Shown: positions 43,766 to 52,536 of the stretch, in pieces
Layout: every line of letters starts with the position of its first letter
Position numbering within the stretch: the first letter of the stretch is position 1
From: Aldehydirespirator sp965220485
Lineage (GTDB): Bacteria > Actinomycetota > Acidimicrobiia > Acidimicrobiales > Aldehydirespiratoraceae
Direction: 5' to 3'
NCBI GenBank assembly: GCA_965220485.1
Contig: OZ244832.1
Span: 248,001 to 312,000 of the forward strand
DNA length: 64,000 nucleotides
The notes under the pieces: model-generated
The model's database searches: none
Told to the model about the DNA's origin: nothing
Seen by the model: the letters and a program-made list of their open reading frames with translations, nothing else
Translations under genes and position numbers: made by a program

Positions 43766-44641
43766 ATGCTGAAGCTCGTTCTCCCCAAGGGATCGCTCGA
43801 GAGGGCCACTCTCGAGCTGTTCGAGGCCGCTGATCTCCCGGTGCAGCGGTCCTCCGACGTGGCCTACAAGGCCTCGGTGGCCGACCCGCGCATCAGTGAC
43901 GTGAGGATCCTGCGGCCCCAGGAGATTCCGATCTACATCGCCGATGGTCTCTTCGACATCGGCATCACCGGCCGGGACTGGGTAGAGGAGACCGGCAGCG
44001 ATGTGGTGTCGCTGGGCGAGTTGCAGTACTCCAAGGCGACGTCGCTGCCGATCAGGGTGGTGCTGGCCGTGGCCGACGACGCGCCCTACCAGGACACCTC
44101 GGACCTGCCGCACGGGGTGCGGGTGTCGACCGAGTACCCGGAGTTGACCCGACGATTCTTCGAGGCCGCCGGCATCGAGGCCCAGATCGCGCTCAGCTAC
44201 GGCGCCACCGAGGCCAAGGTGCCCGACATCGTGGACGCGGTCGTCGAGATCACCGAGACGGGGCGGGCATTGCGGGCCGCGGGCTTGCGGATCATCGACA
44301 CCCTGCTGACCTCCTACACCGAGCTGATCGCCAACCCCGCCGCCGCGGCCGAAGCAGACAAGCGGCACGCCATGGTCCAGATCTACACGCTGCTCCAGGG
44401 TGTGCTGGAGGCCCGGGGCAAGGTGCTGGTGAAGTTCAATGTGGACCCGGACGCGCTCGACGACGTGATCGAGATCCTTCCGGCCATGAAGGCTCCGACC
44501 GTCAACGAGCTGTTCCGGGGCGCGGGCTACGCGGTGGAGACCGTCGTTCCCCGCAGCGAGATCAACATCCTGATCCCCGCCCTGCGCGACCTGGGTGCCA
44601 CCGACATAGTGGAGATGCCCATATCCAAGATCGTCCCGTAG
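43766..44641 (+). CDS. hisG: ATP phosphoribosyltransferase (long form)
   Basis: The 291-residue enzyme is the first of histidine synthesis. LKLVLPKGSLERATLELFEA at the start, GITGRDWVEETGSDV, and the C-terminal ACT-like regulatory domain (VNELFRGAGYAVETVVPRSE, LRDLGATDIVEMPISKIVP) are present. The long form works without HisZ and is feedback-inhibited by histidine. No other his gene adjoins it. Confidence 0.95.
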   Translation: MLKLVLPKGSLERATLELFEAADLPVQRSSDVAYKASVADPRISDVRILRPQEIPIYIADGLFDIGITGRDWVEETGSDVVSLGELQYSKATSLPIRVVLAVADDAPYQDTSDLPHGVRVSTEYPELTRRFFEAAGIEAQIALSYGATEAKVPDIVDAVVEITETGRALRAAGLRIIDTLLTSYTELIANPAAAAEADKRHAMVQIYTLLQGVLEARGKVLVKFNVDPDALDDVIEILPAMKAPTVNELFRGAGYAVETVVPRSEINILIPALRDLGATDIVEMPISKIVP

Positions 44642-44652
44642 GGGGATTCGTC

Positions 44653-44907
44653 ATGAGTGAAACGCCTGACAGCGGGAGTGCAGCCGCCGGGGGATCCGGC
44701 GGTCCAGAGCGGGCGCAGGCAAGTCGATTGCTCGGATCCTGGATCGGCGTCGGCGCGGGCTCCGGAGCGGGCATCGGAGCGGCGGTTGGCGCCGCCTTCG
44801 GGGATGCGGGCACGGGGGCAGGTGTCGGGGCAGGCGTCGGGGCACTCATCGGCGTTGTGATCGGGTCGTGGGGCTGCAAGAGGGGATTCAAGCGCCGCAA
44901 CTGCTGA
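44653..44907 (+). CDS. Small glycine-zipper membrane protein
   Basis: The product has 84 residues. After a short polar segment, a glycine-zipper hydrophobic region (GVGAGSGAGIGAAVGAAFGD and GVGAGVGALIGVVIGSW) could span the membrane, ending in a basic CKRGFKRRNC tail. It follows hisG by 11 bp. The function is unknown; glycine-zipper proteins are often membrane-integrated. Confidence 0.65.
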   Translation: MSETPDSGSAAAGGSGGPERAQASRLLGSWIGVGAGSGAGIGAAVGAAFGDAGTGAGVGAGVGALIGVVIGSWGCKRGFKRRNC

Positions 44908-45062
44908 CCGGATGCCGCAATAAGTGAACTGCTACGCCCACTGAGATCCCTCAGCCGCGTTCGACTGCCCAGTTGAACCTACCGGTGTCGCTCGACCGCC
45001 CGGATGGTCGTGCAGATGAAGCGAGAGACGAGCCCTCCTTGCGGCGGCTTGCCCTCGCTGCC

Positions 45063-47039
45063 TTACTGCTTCTTCCTTCTACGGTGCTTGTCGAGCCCGG
45101 CCAGAAGGAGTTGCTGCCCGTCGCGGGCGCCCACGTCGAGGAATCCGTCGGGCCAGTCCTCGCTCAATCCGCCCATCGGGTTGATGTCTGAGGCACGGAG
45201 CGTTGTCGGCCTGTCGTCGTCTCGCTGCGCGAACAGAAGTCCGACGAGGGATCGCAGTTGATCGGAATCATCTTCGGCGACCCACCGTCGCAGGCGATTC
45301 ACGAGATACTCGCTGTGCGTCTCGACGATCAGCTGGCGCCCGCTGCAAGCGCAGGCCAGCAGGAAGTCAGCCACCTTCATCTGAAGCGCCGGATGCAGAT
45401 GCAACTCCGGCTGTTCCAAGATCACGAGATCGCCCGGTTCCGTCAGCAGACACTGAACCAGCAGGGGAACTACCTGGCTCACGCCCACGCCCACCGATGT
45501 CAGATCCACTGGCCGGCCCATGTCCTGCGGCACCACTTGAAGCCCTAGGCCGAAGCGCCCCATATCATCCACTTTCACGGAATCGGCCAGCTCCAGGCGG
45601 GCCAACCAGTACTGCAGGGCGCGCTCAAGGGTCATGAGCCTCGGTTTGCCGTCTTGCCACGGAACGCTGACCCTGCGATGGGCATGGGTGTACAGGATCG
45701 CGGCGACGTTCTCCCCGGCAGCGCCCGCATCCAGCCGATCCGGCTCCCCGCGGTCACCGAACGCGTCAGGCGGGCGCCTGAGCGGGCCCAAGTACCTGAC
45801 ATTGGCGGAGAAGTGCTTCTCGATAGCCGAGACAGCGTTGTTGAGGCTTTCCGTGGCCTCGCTCTCCAAGACCGTGAAGACGGGCCTGCCAGCCCAGTCA
45901 TCGGCTCCGCACTCGAGTGCCAGGAGACGAACGAACTCTCCACGGTCTAGCCGGCTCATGGCGATGCCGACTCTGGCCCTTTCATCGAGTGCCAGACCGT
46001 GCCAGTACGAGCGGAGGCGATCCTCCTTGGTCTGCAGGTCGAAGCCGACTTGCTCTCCGAGCGCGCCTTGCTCCTCATCGTTCGTCGTGTCTTCGCCGTA
46101 CGCGTATCGGAGGCTTTCAGCTGCGCACCTGACCGCGGTACCGGGATCAACGGGCTCGGCAGCGTGGGCCCCGAACAAGTGCTCTGACAAGGACTGCCGA
46201 TCATCGGAAGCCAAGGCATCTGGAGTCATCTGGTCGTTGAAGAGACGGTCAACAAGATCAGCGAGGTGGTCATCACCGTGAGAGCGCAGCTCCTGCGGCG
46301 ACGGGGCAAAGACCCCGATCAGCTCGCTCCATGTTTCGCGCCACCACCGGTTACCAAGCTTGAGCGTGTTCTCGTCGTCCGCGACGAACAACCGTCTGGG
46401 GAGTCCGCCGGCAATCTCAGCGGCCTGGATCTGCACGGCCGCAGTCCGATCTCCGCTCGTCAGGCACCCTGCCACGGCACAGTTCGGAGCCGGATGCTGG
46501 TCTTTCAGCAGCGTCTCCCAATACGATGGGCTGACCACATCCTGCCCGACGGGGGTGCGCCTCCACAGGCTCGGGTCCGACTCGACTTGTGTCATCTGAC
46601 ACGAGAGGCTTGCGCGCCGCCCCGCTCGACTGCTGGAATCGCCAGGCACTGCCTCGATCCGCACTGAGCTGATCCGTCCCGAACCGCTGGTCTCGTGGTC
46701 TGGAGGTGCGATCTGCAACGCCCATGTCAGCGCGTCGTCAGAGTCGTCGGCCGCTGCGACGGTCATCTGCAACGTCACTTCGGAGCCTTCGGTCCCGAAC
46801 GTTCTTGTAGCTTGAAAGGTGCCCATCTGAACAGACTTGCCGTTCAGTGGGAACTCGGATCCCAGAGCGTTCGAGCGGGCAGCCTGGGCGAGCAGGCGTA
46901 TTGCTTGCAGGAGCGAGCTCTTGCCAGAGCTGTTCTTGCCGACGATCACGGTCAGGGCCTTGAAGTCCACCCTGCCGTGAGCGATCGACTTGAAGTTCCT
47001 GAGTTCAAGCGATCTGAGCCGGCAGGGGTGCTCGCTCAT
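45063..47039 (-). CDS. AAA-type ATPase with DUF3696 C-terminus (OLD/RecF-like)
   Basis: The product has 658 residues. RSLELRNFKSIAHGRVDF and the P-loop VIVGKNSSGKSSLLQ are at the N-terminus. Far downstream come the Walker B-like LVILEQPELHLHPALQMKVA and the H-loop LIVETHSEYLVNRLR, with the long insertion typical of overcoming-lysogenisation/AAA15 ATPases. The C-terminal DINPMGGLSEDWPDGFLD matches DUF3696. It has no Toprim nuclease domain. It is the last gene of an operon whose four members overlap by 4 nt. Related ATPases occur in phage-defence loci; that role is inferred. Confidence 0.85.
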   Translation of the reverse strand: MSEHPCRLRSLELRNFKSIAHGRVDFKALTVIVGKNSSGKSSLLQAIRLLAQAARSNALGSEFPLNGKSVQMGTFQATRTFGTEGSEVTLQMTVAAADDSDDALTWALQIAPPDHETSGSGRISSVRIEAVPGDSSSRAGRRASLSCQMTQVESDPSLWRRTPVGQDVVSPSYWETLLKDQHPAPNCAVAGCLTSGDRTAAVQIQAAEIAGGLPRRLFVADDENTLKLGNRWWRETWSELIGVFAPSPQELRSHGDDHLADLVDRLFNDQMTPDALASDDRQSLSEHLFGAHAAEPVDPGTAVRCAAESLRYAYGEDTTNDEEQGALGEQVGFDLQTKEDRLRSYWHGLALDERARVGIAMSRLDRGEFVRLLALECGADDWAGRPVFTVLESEATESLNNAVSAIEKHFSANVRYLGPLRRPPDAFGDRGEPDRLDAGAAGENVAAILYTHAHRRVSVPWQDGKPRLMTLERALQYWLARLELADSVKVDDMGRFGLGLQVVPQDMGRPVDLTSVGVGVSQVVPLLVQCLLTEPGDLVILEQPELHLHPALQMKVADFLLACACSGRQLIVETHSEYLVNRLRRWVAEDDSDQLRSLVGLLFAQRDDDRPTTLRASDINPMGGLSEDWPDGFLDVGARDGQQLLLAGLDKHRRRKKQ

Positions 47040-47821
47040 GCTACGGCTCCGGCACGGGCGAGGGCTCTGTCAATGGACGGCTGCAAGGAGCGGCATGCAA
47101 TAAGGCCCAGGTCGGGGCCGCTGGCCTCAATCCAGCGTGCAGGGTCGAAGCTCTCGGGATCGAGGTCGTCGAGCATCGGACTGACGGGCCGCGTGGCCAG
47201 GAGATGCATCGTCTCGGCCAATGACTCGTCGAAGGCACCCGCATAGCTGGCCGGCGAGAGTCTCGCTGCCTCGATCGGGCATGGCTCGTCGTCCGACACC
47301 GGCGCAGCGGTGCAGTCGCGTGTCAGCTGGTTCAGCTCCTGCACCTCCTGCTTCTTGAAGCTCTGCCGTGGATCGGCAAACCCGGCCAGCGGCAGACCGA
47401 CATGCAGGCCTTCAACGGACACATCCCCGTACACCACCGCTTTGTTGATCGTCTCAAGCTGTGTCTCGGTCAGCGCGCCTGACTTCTCGCCAACCTGGCG
47501 GAGCCAAACACTTCCACGCACGTAGCACTCGACCACGAGCGGATGGAGAATCCCGGAGCTGCCGTCGGTCAGCACTACATCGGTATCGGTCGCCAACTCA
47601 GGATATGGATGCACGAGAATCATCTCAGCGGTCTCGCGGTCAGCGTCGACACCCCGAACCAGGGCGAGTCGCCTGTGGCCCTCGGTCCAGGGCAGCGGTA
47701 CTACGACGCGGAGGTCGCCCCGCTCGACCGAGGAGTACTCCGCCGCAGAGCGACTCGCAACGGGCGGCCGAGCGGCAGCGTGGCTCGCGGCTGCGTCCAG
47801 AACGGCGGCGAACGCGGTCAT
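47036..47821 (-). CDS. Unknown protein in the ATPase operon
   Basis: The product has 261 residues from the ATG at 47821, which overlaps the upstream stop. No domain is recognised with confidence. The first half (RGDLRVVVPLPWTEGHRRLALV, VECYVRGSVWLRQVGEKSGAL) loosely follows the beta-barrel order of PemK/MazF-like proteins. The second half is acidic and helical (FDESLAETMHLLATRPVSPM). It overlaps the ATPase start by 4 nt, so the two are likely made in fixed ratio. Confidence 0.6.
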   Translation of the reverse strand: MTAFAAVLDAAASHAAARPPVASRSAAEYSSVERGDLRVVVPLPWTEGHRRLALVRGVDADRETAEMILVHPYPELATDTDVVLTDGSSGILHPLVVECYVRGSVWLRQVGEKSGALTETQLETINKAVVYGDVSVEGLHVGLPLAGFADPRQSFKKQEVQELNQLTRDCTAAPVSDDEPCPIEAARLSPASYAGAFDESLAETMHLLATRPVSPMLDDLDPESFDPARWIEASGPDLGLIACRSLQPSIDRALARAGAVA

Positions 47822-48783
47822 GGCGGATCCTCTCCGAGAGTGGCGCTCGCCTGCTCCATCAGCAGCCATGCAGCCTCGTTCTCGAGAGTCTCGTCCAGAG
47901 CGGGGCGCAGCTCGCTGTCAAGTCGATCAAGAAGTGCCTTCTTGCGGCTCGCAACCCAGGGTCGGGAGCGCCCAAGCCGCTGGGAGACGGCCTCGTCGGA
48001 GAGGCCCTGCGCCTTACCCACGAGGACGGTCGTGTCCACAGGTTCCAGCGATGAGACGAAGTCCCGCACGGCTGCCTGCATCTCTGTACGTTCGACTCCC
48101 GCCTCGGCCTGCTCCACATCGGCCAACTCTCCGTCGTCGTCAACTACAAGGGACGTTGGAAGCCACGCTGTAAGCAGGATCTCGAAGATCCTCGCCAGGT
48201 CGCGCTCGGAGACGCCTCCTGTCATCTCGACCACGAGTGCCAGGAGTTCCCGCAGGGCGCTCGGCGTGTAGACCATGGAGGCTCGCTCGGCTCCCTCCCG
48301 CTCCATGAGGCGAGGCACGCTGTGGGCAGCTGCTGCGACGGCGCGCAACTCCGACTCTCTCAAGTCTCGGGTGGCCTCAGCCGCGCCCACGAGCGTGATG
48401 AGGCTGCTCCCGCCCACCTTCTGCCGGGCATACGGCAGCTCGGCTGCGATCCGTCGAACCCGCCTCATCAGCCGGTCGACGACGGTCGGGCCGCGGCGCC
48501 GCCACAGGGCGCGCTTCACGTTTCGCACGAGGAGCCGGCGAACGTCCTCCACGCCGCTGGCGACAGCGAAGATGTAGTGAATCTGTCCCTCCGCGAGGAG
48601 CAAGTCGACCGCCGTCTCCTGAGCGACTTCCTCTACCGAGGACTCGCCCCAGGAGGCGCCGCGGTTGTAGATGCCGGGCGGATAGCGGCTAGCTATCAAG
48701 CCCGCGAGTTCGACGATCAGATCCCAGATGAGCGGACCGATCGTCTCTTCGGCGTACTCTTGGCGCAGATCATCGAACGTCAT
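47818..48783 (-). CDS. Sigma-70-like regulatory protein in the ATPase operon
   Basis: The product has 321 residues. An N-terminal region with SSVEEVAQETAVDLLLAEG and VRRLLVRNVKRALWRRRGPT resembles sigma region 2. The segment VDTTVLVGKAQGLSDEAVSQ then RLGRSRPWVASRKKALLDRL is a good match to the region 4 helix-turn-helix. The middle is longer than in ECF sigma factors. It could be a diverged sigma factor or a DNA-binding partner of the ATPase. The start overlaps the preceding frame and the stop overlaps the next gene, each by 4 nt. Confidence 0.6.
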   Translation of the reverse strand: MTFDDLRQEYAEETIGPLIWDLIVELAGLIASRYPPGIYNRGASWGESSVEEVAQETAVDLLLAEGQIHYIFAVASGVEDVRRLLVRNVKRALWRRRGPTVVDRLMRRVRRIAAELPYARQKVGGSSLITLVGAAEATRDLRESELRAVAAAAHSVPRLMEREGAERASMVYTPSALRELLALVVEMTGGVSERDLARIFEILLTAWLPTSLVVDDDGELADVEQAEAGVERTEMQAAVRDFVSSLEPVDTTVLVGKAQGLSDEAVSQRLGRSRPWVASRKKALLDRLDSELRPALDETLENEAAWLLMEQASATLGEDPP

Positions 48784-49193
48784 ATGGCTACAGCCTTGCG
48801 GATCTCATCGAGCAGCCCAGTCTCCTCAGGCTCTTCGCACGAGTATGCGTCCTGGCCAAGAAGCCTCGCATCCACAGTCACTTCTTTGCCGAGCAGCACC
48901 CATCCTGGCCTGTCAATCCGGCAGGGAGGATCCGGCGCATGGCTGTGGGCACCGTGCCTGATGCCGCGGTCCCTCTGCGACTTCGGAGGTTGTGTCGACC
49001 TCGGGAACAACCGGGTGTCCGGGCCCACCGGAGTCGCCAGGATCACCGGCCGAGGGCGCGACTTGTGGGATGCAAAGGGCTGCTCATGCTCTCGGTGCAC
49101 ATCGCCATCGCTAATCCAGAATCAAGAACCAAGAGAATACTCGTAACCTAAGAAGGCTCGAATATCATCGAAATTATGCATAGCTGTCAGCAT
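48780..49193 (-). pseudogene. First gene of the ATPase operon, interrupted by TGA
   Basis: One frame reads MHNFDDIRAFLGYEYSLGS, TGA (49122-49124), FWISDGDVHREHEQPF and on to GLLDEIRKAVAI. Removing the stop gives a protein of about 137 residues with RPRPVILATPVGP, paired His and two Cys (PPCRID, YSCEEP). The family is not recognised. The first 25 codons are A/T-rich. A GTG at 49100 could restart translation and make a 106-residue product that overlaps the sigma-like gene by 4 nt. Readthrough cannot be excluded. Confidence 0.6.
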
Positions 49194-49254
49194 ACTGAGA
49201 CGTTGAACCGCAAGTACTTGCGTGGAGCCCCAGATTCCCCACGTTCCCGTGATC

Positions 49255-49352
49255 ACACAACGCGACTTCGCGTGATCGCTCACACGGGCCACGGCCTCGC
49301 TCGCCGCTCCGCTGATCTTGTACAAGGATCGCGGCCTATCCGCTCGGCCTCT
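49255..49352 (-). repeat. Interspersed repeat, partial copy
   Basis: On the minus strand it opens AGAGGCCGAGCGGATAGG and continues through GCGAGGCCGTGGCCCGTGTG. The GAGCGCAGCGAACAAG core is replaced by a short hairpin (ATCACGCGAAGTCGCGTTGT). It lies between the two divergent/tandem accessory units. Confidence 0.7.
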
Positions 49353-49368
49353 CAGGGAGGCATCGTCA

Positions 49369-49558
49369 TGAGTGAGCCATCTGAGACCGGCCGTATCGCC
49401 GCCGCTGCCAAGAGCCGTCGAAGCGGCCTGTCACCTCTTGCTGGGCTTGGAGGACACGGCCGTCGCCCCTTTGGCATTCAACGCAAGCGCCTGGATGTCT
49501 TCGGAGTCTTGCGCGCCAGCCGGTCAAGTGGCCCCGAGTCGAGGAACAGCCGCTTCAT
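49369..49558 (-). pseudogene. Decayed PIN-like toxin gene
   Basis: From the ATG at 49558 the frame reads KRLFLDSGPLDRLARKT and stops after 26 codons. The other frame then continues DSEDIQALALNAKGATAVSS. The opening resembles VapC-type PIN proteins with the first Asp. Its start overlaps the stop of the gene before it (ATGA), as in toxin-antitoxin pairs. The rest of the toxin is missing and the 3' side runs towards an interspersed repeat. Confidence 0.5.
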
Positions 49559-49854
49559 GCTGGGGCTTCCGTCGCTCGTGCGCCGTTGAGCTGGTCCAAG
49601 AGCACCTCGGCGCGAGTGATGTGCTTGGCCGAAGGCTCACCCACCTTCTCGGCCAATTCTGCGAGATAGATGTCCGTTTCCTTCAGGAGCTCCTCACGCT
49701 CCTCTTCGGAGATTTGCAGCCACGTCCAGTCCTCCCGGCGGTCGCCGACGTCATCGACGCTCCGGTCAACCGGGGCCGGATCAGGCCGCGGTTCGGAAGT
49801 GATCCGGTCACCTCTAGGGCCTCGAGGCCCGTGCGGCTGCGACATGCGCTGCAC
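49555..49854 (-). CDS. Putative antitoxin of a decayed toxin-antitoxin pair
   Basis: The product has 99 residues. A charged N-terminus (QPHGPRGPRGDRITSEPRPD) is followed by a helical segment WTWLQISEEEREELLKETD and a tail ending LDQLNGARATEAPA. There is no definite family match. The 4-nt overlap with a broken PIN-like frame suggests an antitoxin. A second ATG at 49842 is possible. Confidence 0.5.
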   Translation of the reverse strand: MQRMSQPHGPRGPRGDRITSEPRPDPAPVDRSVDDVGDRREDWTWLQISEEEREELLKETDIYLAELAEKVGEPSAKHITRAEVLLDQLNGARATEAPA

Positions 49855-49893
49855 GATACCTTAGACTTCATCTAGATGCAATGAAAAGTCTGT

Positions 49894-52536
49894 TTAAGGC
49901 CCGTTCGGCAGGCGGACCGTGGTGGCCTTGCCGATGTGGGCATAGCGGCCCGGGGTGCAGGTGAGGATGATGACTTGGCATTGCCCGCCGGCAGCGCCGA
50001 TGGCCGCGCCCATGTTGCGGAGGCGGTCCGGGTCGCTCCATCCGAGCGCGTCGTCGATGATGACCGGCGCCCCGCCGCCGTCAGGGCTGACGATGGCCGC
50101 GCAGGCGAGACGGCTGACTACGCCGATCTGCTCCAGGGCGCCGGCGCTGAGCTGATCGACGTCGAGTGTGTCGCCGTCGAGCGTGCGGCGCACGATGCTC
50201 AGGTCGTCGTCGAGTTCCACTGCGAACGTCTCGTCGAACACGATGCGCCCGAGCTGCTCGATGCGATCCTTGAACGGCTGCATGTAGCGCTGGCGGGCTT
50301 GTTGGCGGCGCTGCTCGAAGGTGTCGTGGAGCAGCCGCGCTGCCTGCGCCCGAGTCTCGGCGCTGTCACGCTCGCGTTCGAGATGCTGCAATCGGCTGGC
50401 CGCCTCGTCGTGGCGGGTGTGCAGACCCTCCTCGCCGCGGACCTCCAGGCGGGAGCGAAGCTCGATCTGGCGCTCCCGGTTGGATCGCAGATCCTCGGCA
50501 GCTCGCAGGGCTGACCGCCGGGCGTTGTCGAGCTTGGCTTCAATCGAGTCGGGATCGGCCGCCTTCAGCTTCGCCTCAGCCTCCGCCAGCGACTGCCCAG
50601 CAGCAGCGGCCCGTTGGGTTGCCGCGACCAGCCCTTCGGAGATGTCAGCATCGGTTCGCTCCTCTCTGGCCGCGGCCAGTTGTTGGCCGGCGAGCTGCTC
50701 TGCGCCGCGAGCGCTCGTGATCTGGCCGCTCCGTTCTGCTTCCTTGATCTGTTCCTGGCCGAGCACCTCGCCGGCGGTTGCAGCCGCCGCGTCGCGGGCC
50801 TCGAACTCGTCTCGACGTTGGGCGACAAGGCGGTCCGCATCCGCAGCGGTCTTCTTGGCTGCCTCGAAGTCGGGCGGCAGGGGCGGATCATCGGATCGCT
50901 CCTCCGCGTGCGTGCGGATTCTGCGGTCGAGCGCTTCGATCTTGCCGCGCAGGACGTCGACGGTGAGGTCGCGCAGGTCTTGCCGTATCGTCTCCACGGA
51001 GTCGGCGCGCTGTCGCTCGGCCTCCCTGCGCTGGTGAGCCGCGCGGCGCGCCTCGTTCAGGTCGGCGACGCCACCCTTCTCGCACAGGCGGCGCAGGGCG
51101 TCGCGAGCGTCGGTGAACTCGGCGGTGAGATTCTTGGACCCTGCGCCCGACCTCACTCGGACCACTGCCACTTCGGGTATGGAGAGCTCGGCCTCGACCC
51201 CAACAACGGTGCTGTGCGGCTCGCCGGCGGCCAAGTCGATGTCTACGCCGTCAATCTTCACGGACAGGTCTCGCAGCGCTGTCGTCTCCACTGACGCCGC
51301 GCCGCTGGCGAAGGCCGCCTTGGCGCGCTCCACCGCGAGGTTCGCCTCGTCGATCCGGCCCAGCAGGTCGTCGTCGACCTTGGCCGATTCGAGATGGGTC
51401 TCAGCCTCCTTCAGTGTCGTCTCGGCCTCAACCACCCGGTCGCGGCGTTCCGTGAGCTGCGCGACTTCGATCTGCTGGCGGCGGTGGTCGCGGTCAGCGT
51501 TGGCTGTTCGCTGCTGGTTCTCCGCCGAGCGCAGGGCTGTTCGGGCCTCGTCGAGGGCCGAAGCGGCCTGCTTGTCGTGCCTGGCGGCCGCGGCGAGCGC
51601 CGGGGCCGCCCGCTCGGCCTGGGACTGGAGCTCTGCGAGGTCGCGAACCCGGGATTCATGATCGCGGATCAGCTCGTCGCGGCGTTGCTGATCGCGTGCG
51701 GCGCCCTCGCGTTTCGCCGCTGCCGCCTCGCCGGCGGTGGCCAGACGCTCCACTTCGTTGCGTAGATGCTCGGTTGAGTCCCACTGCTCGCTCAGCTCGC
51801 TCTCCTGTTGCTGGCAGTCGGCTTGGGCCTCGGCGAGCCGGCTCTCGTCTGTCGCCAACCGGCTGACCTCGCTGGCGTCGCTGTCGATCGCCTCGATGCT
51901 GGCTGCCAGAGCTTCGACATCGGTTCGAGCGTCCCGGACGCGGGTGTCCCGGGACTTTCGGTCCTTGACGGGCTGGCCCCTAGCGGTCCAGTAGCGGTCG
52001 CGCTCGGCGCGTGTGCGATCCCATAGGTGGTCCTCGCGGTCGGATGCGAACTGGCCCCCGGCGGCGCGGTCTAGGGCTTGGCCCAGGGAGGTCTCGCCGA
52101 AGTTCGGCAGGGCGAGCTCCTTGCCCTGATCTATCCGTAGAGCAGCCCAGAGACTCGGGTCCAGAGTGTCGTTGAGGATCGCATTCACCCGATCATGGGC
52201 CTCGCGCCCTGTGAGCTGTTCATGCCGCGGCGAGGTCACCTCCAGGGTCGTGTAGCGGTCGCGCAGCCATCGCTTCGCGTACACGAAGCGGTAGTCGCCC
52301 GACGACATCTCGATCTCGGCCTCGGGGCCTACGTCCCGGCCGACCGGCTTCACCGACTTGACCTTGCGGGCCGAGGACGAGTCGAGCACCTCGAGGATCC
52401 GGTCGAGCGCTTCAGGGATCGACGTCTTGCCCACCTCGTTGGGGCCCTCCACGACGGTGACGCCCTGGATCGAGAACTCCACCTCGCTGTCGGCGACGCC
52501 GCGGAAGTTGCGCAGCCGCACCCGGTGGAGCCTCAC
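49894..52536 (-). CDS. YhaN/SbcC-like AAA ATPase
   Basis: The product has 880 residues. RLRNFRGVADSEVEFSIQG and P-loop VVEGPNEVGKTSIPEALDRI begin the protein. A very long coiled coil covers residues about 180-740. The C-terminal half-ATPase has VDQLSAGALEQIGVVSRLA (signature) and VIIDDALGWSDPDRL (Walker B). It overlaps the SbcD/YhaO-like nuclease gene by 4 nt and should form an SMC-type nuclease complex for DNA end processing. It lacks an obvious zinc-hook CxxC. Confidence 0.85.
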   Translation of the reverse strand: MRLHRVRLRNFRGVADSEVEFSIQGVTVVEGPNEVGKTSIPEALDRILEVLDSSSARKVKSVKPVGRDVGPEAEIEMSSGDYRFVYAKRWLRDRYTTLEVTSPRHEQLTGREAHDRVNAILNDTLDPSLWAALRIDQGKELALPNFGETSLGQALDRAAGGQFASDREDHLWDRTRAERDRYWTARGQPVKDRKSRDTRVRDARTDVEALAASIEAIDSDASEVSRLATDESRLAEAQADCQQQESELSEQWDSTEHLRNEVERLATAGEAAAAKREGAARDQQRRDELIRDHESRVRDLAELQSQAERAAPALAAAARHDKQAASALDEARTALRSAENQQRTANADRDHRRQQIEVAQLTERRDRVVEAETTLKEAETHLESAKVDDDLLGRIDEANLAVERAKAAFASGAASVETTALRDLSVKIDGVDIDLAAGEPHSTVVGVEAELSIPEVAVVRVRSGAGSKNLTAEFTDARDALRRLCEKGGVADLNEARRAAHQRREAERQRADSVETIRQDLRDLTVDVLRGKIEALDRRIRTHAEERSDDPPLPPDFEAAKKTAADADRLVAQRRDEFEARDAAAATAGEVLGQEQIKEAERSGQITSARGAEQLAGQQLAAAREERTDADISEGLVAATQRAAAAGQSLAEAEAKLKAADPDSIEAKLDNARRSALRAAEDLRSNRERQIELRSRLEVRGEEGLHTRHDEAASRLQHLERERDSAETRAQAARLLHDTFEQRRQQARQRYMQPFKDRIEQLGRIVFDETFAVELDDDLSIVRRTLDGDTLDVDQLSAGALEQIGVVSRLACAAIVSPDGGGAPVIIDDALGWSDPDRLRNMGAAIGAAGGQCQVIILTCTPGRYAHIGKATTVRLPNGP

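Noticed and set aside
49368..49589. Plus-strand frame beginning MSEPSETGRIAAAAKS
   Set aside because: It is antisense to the toxin-antitoxin pair, whose 4-nt overlap and PIN-like start are stronger evidence for the minus strand.
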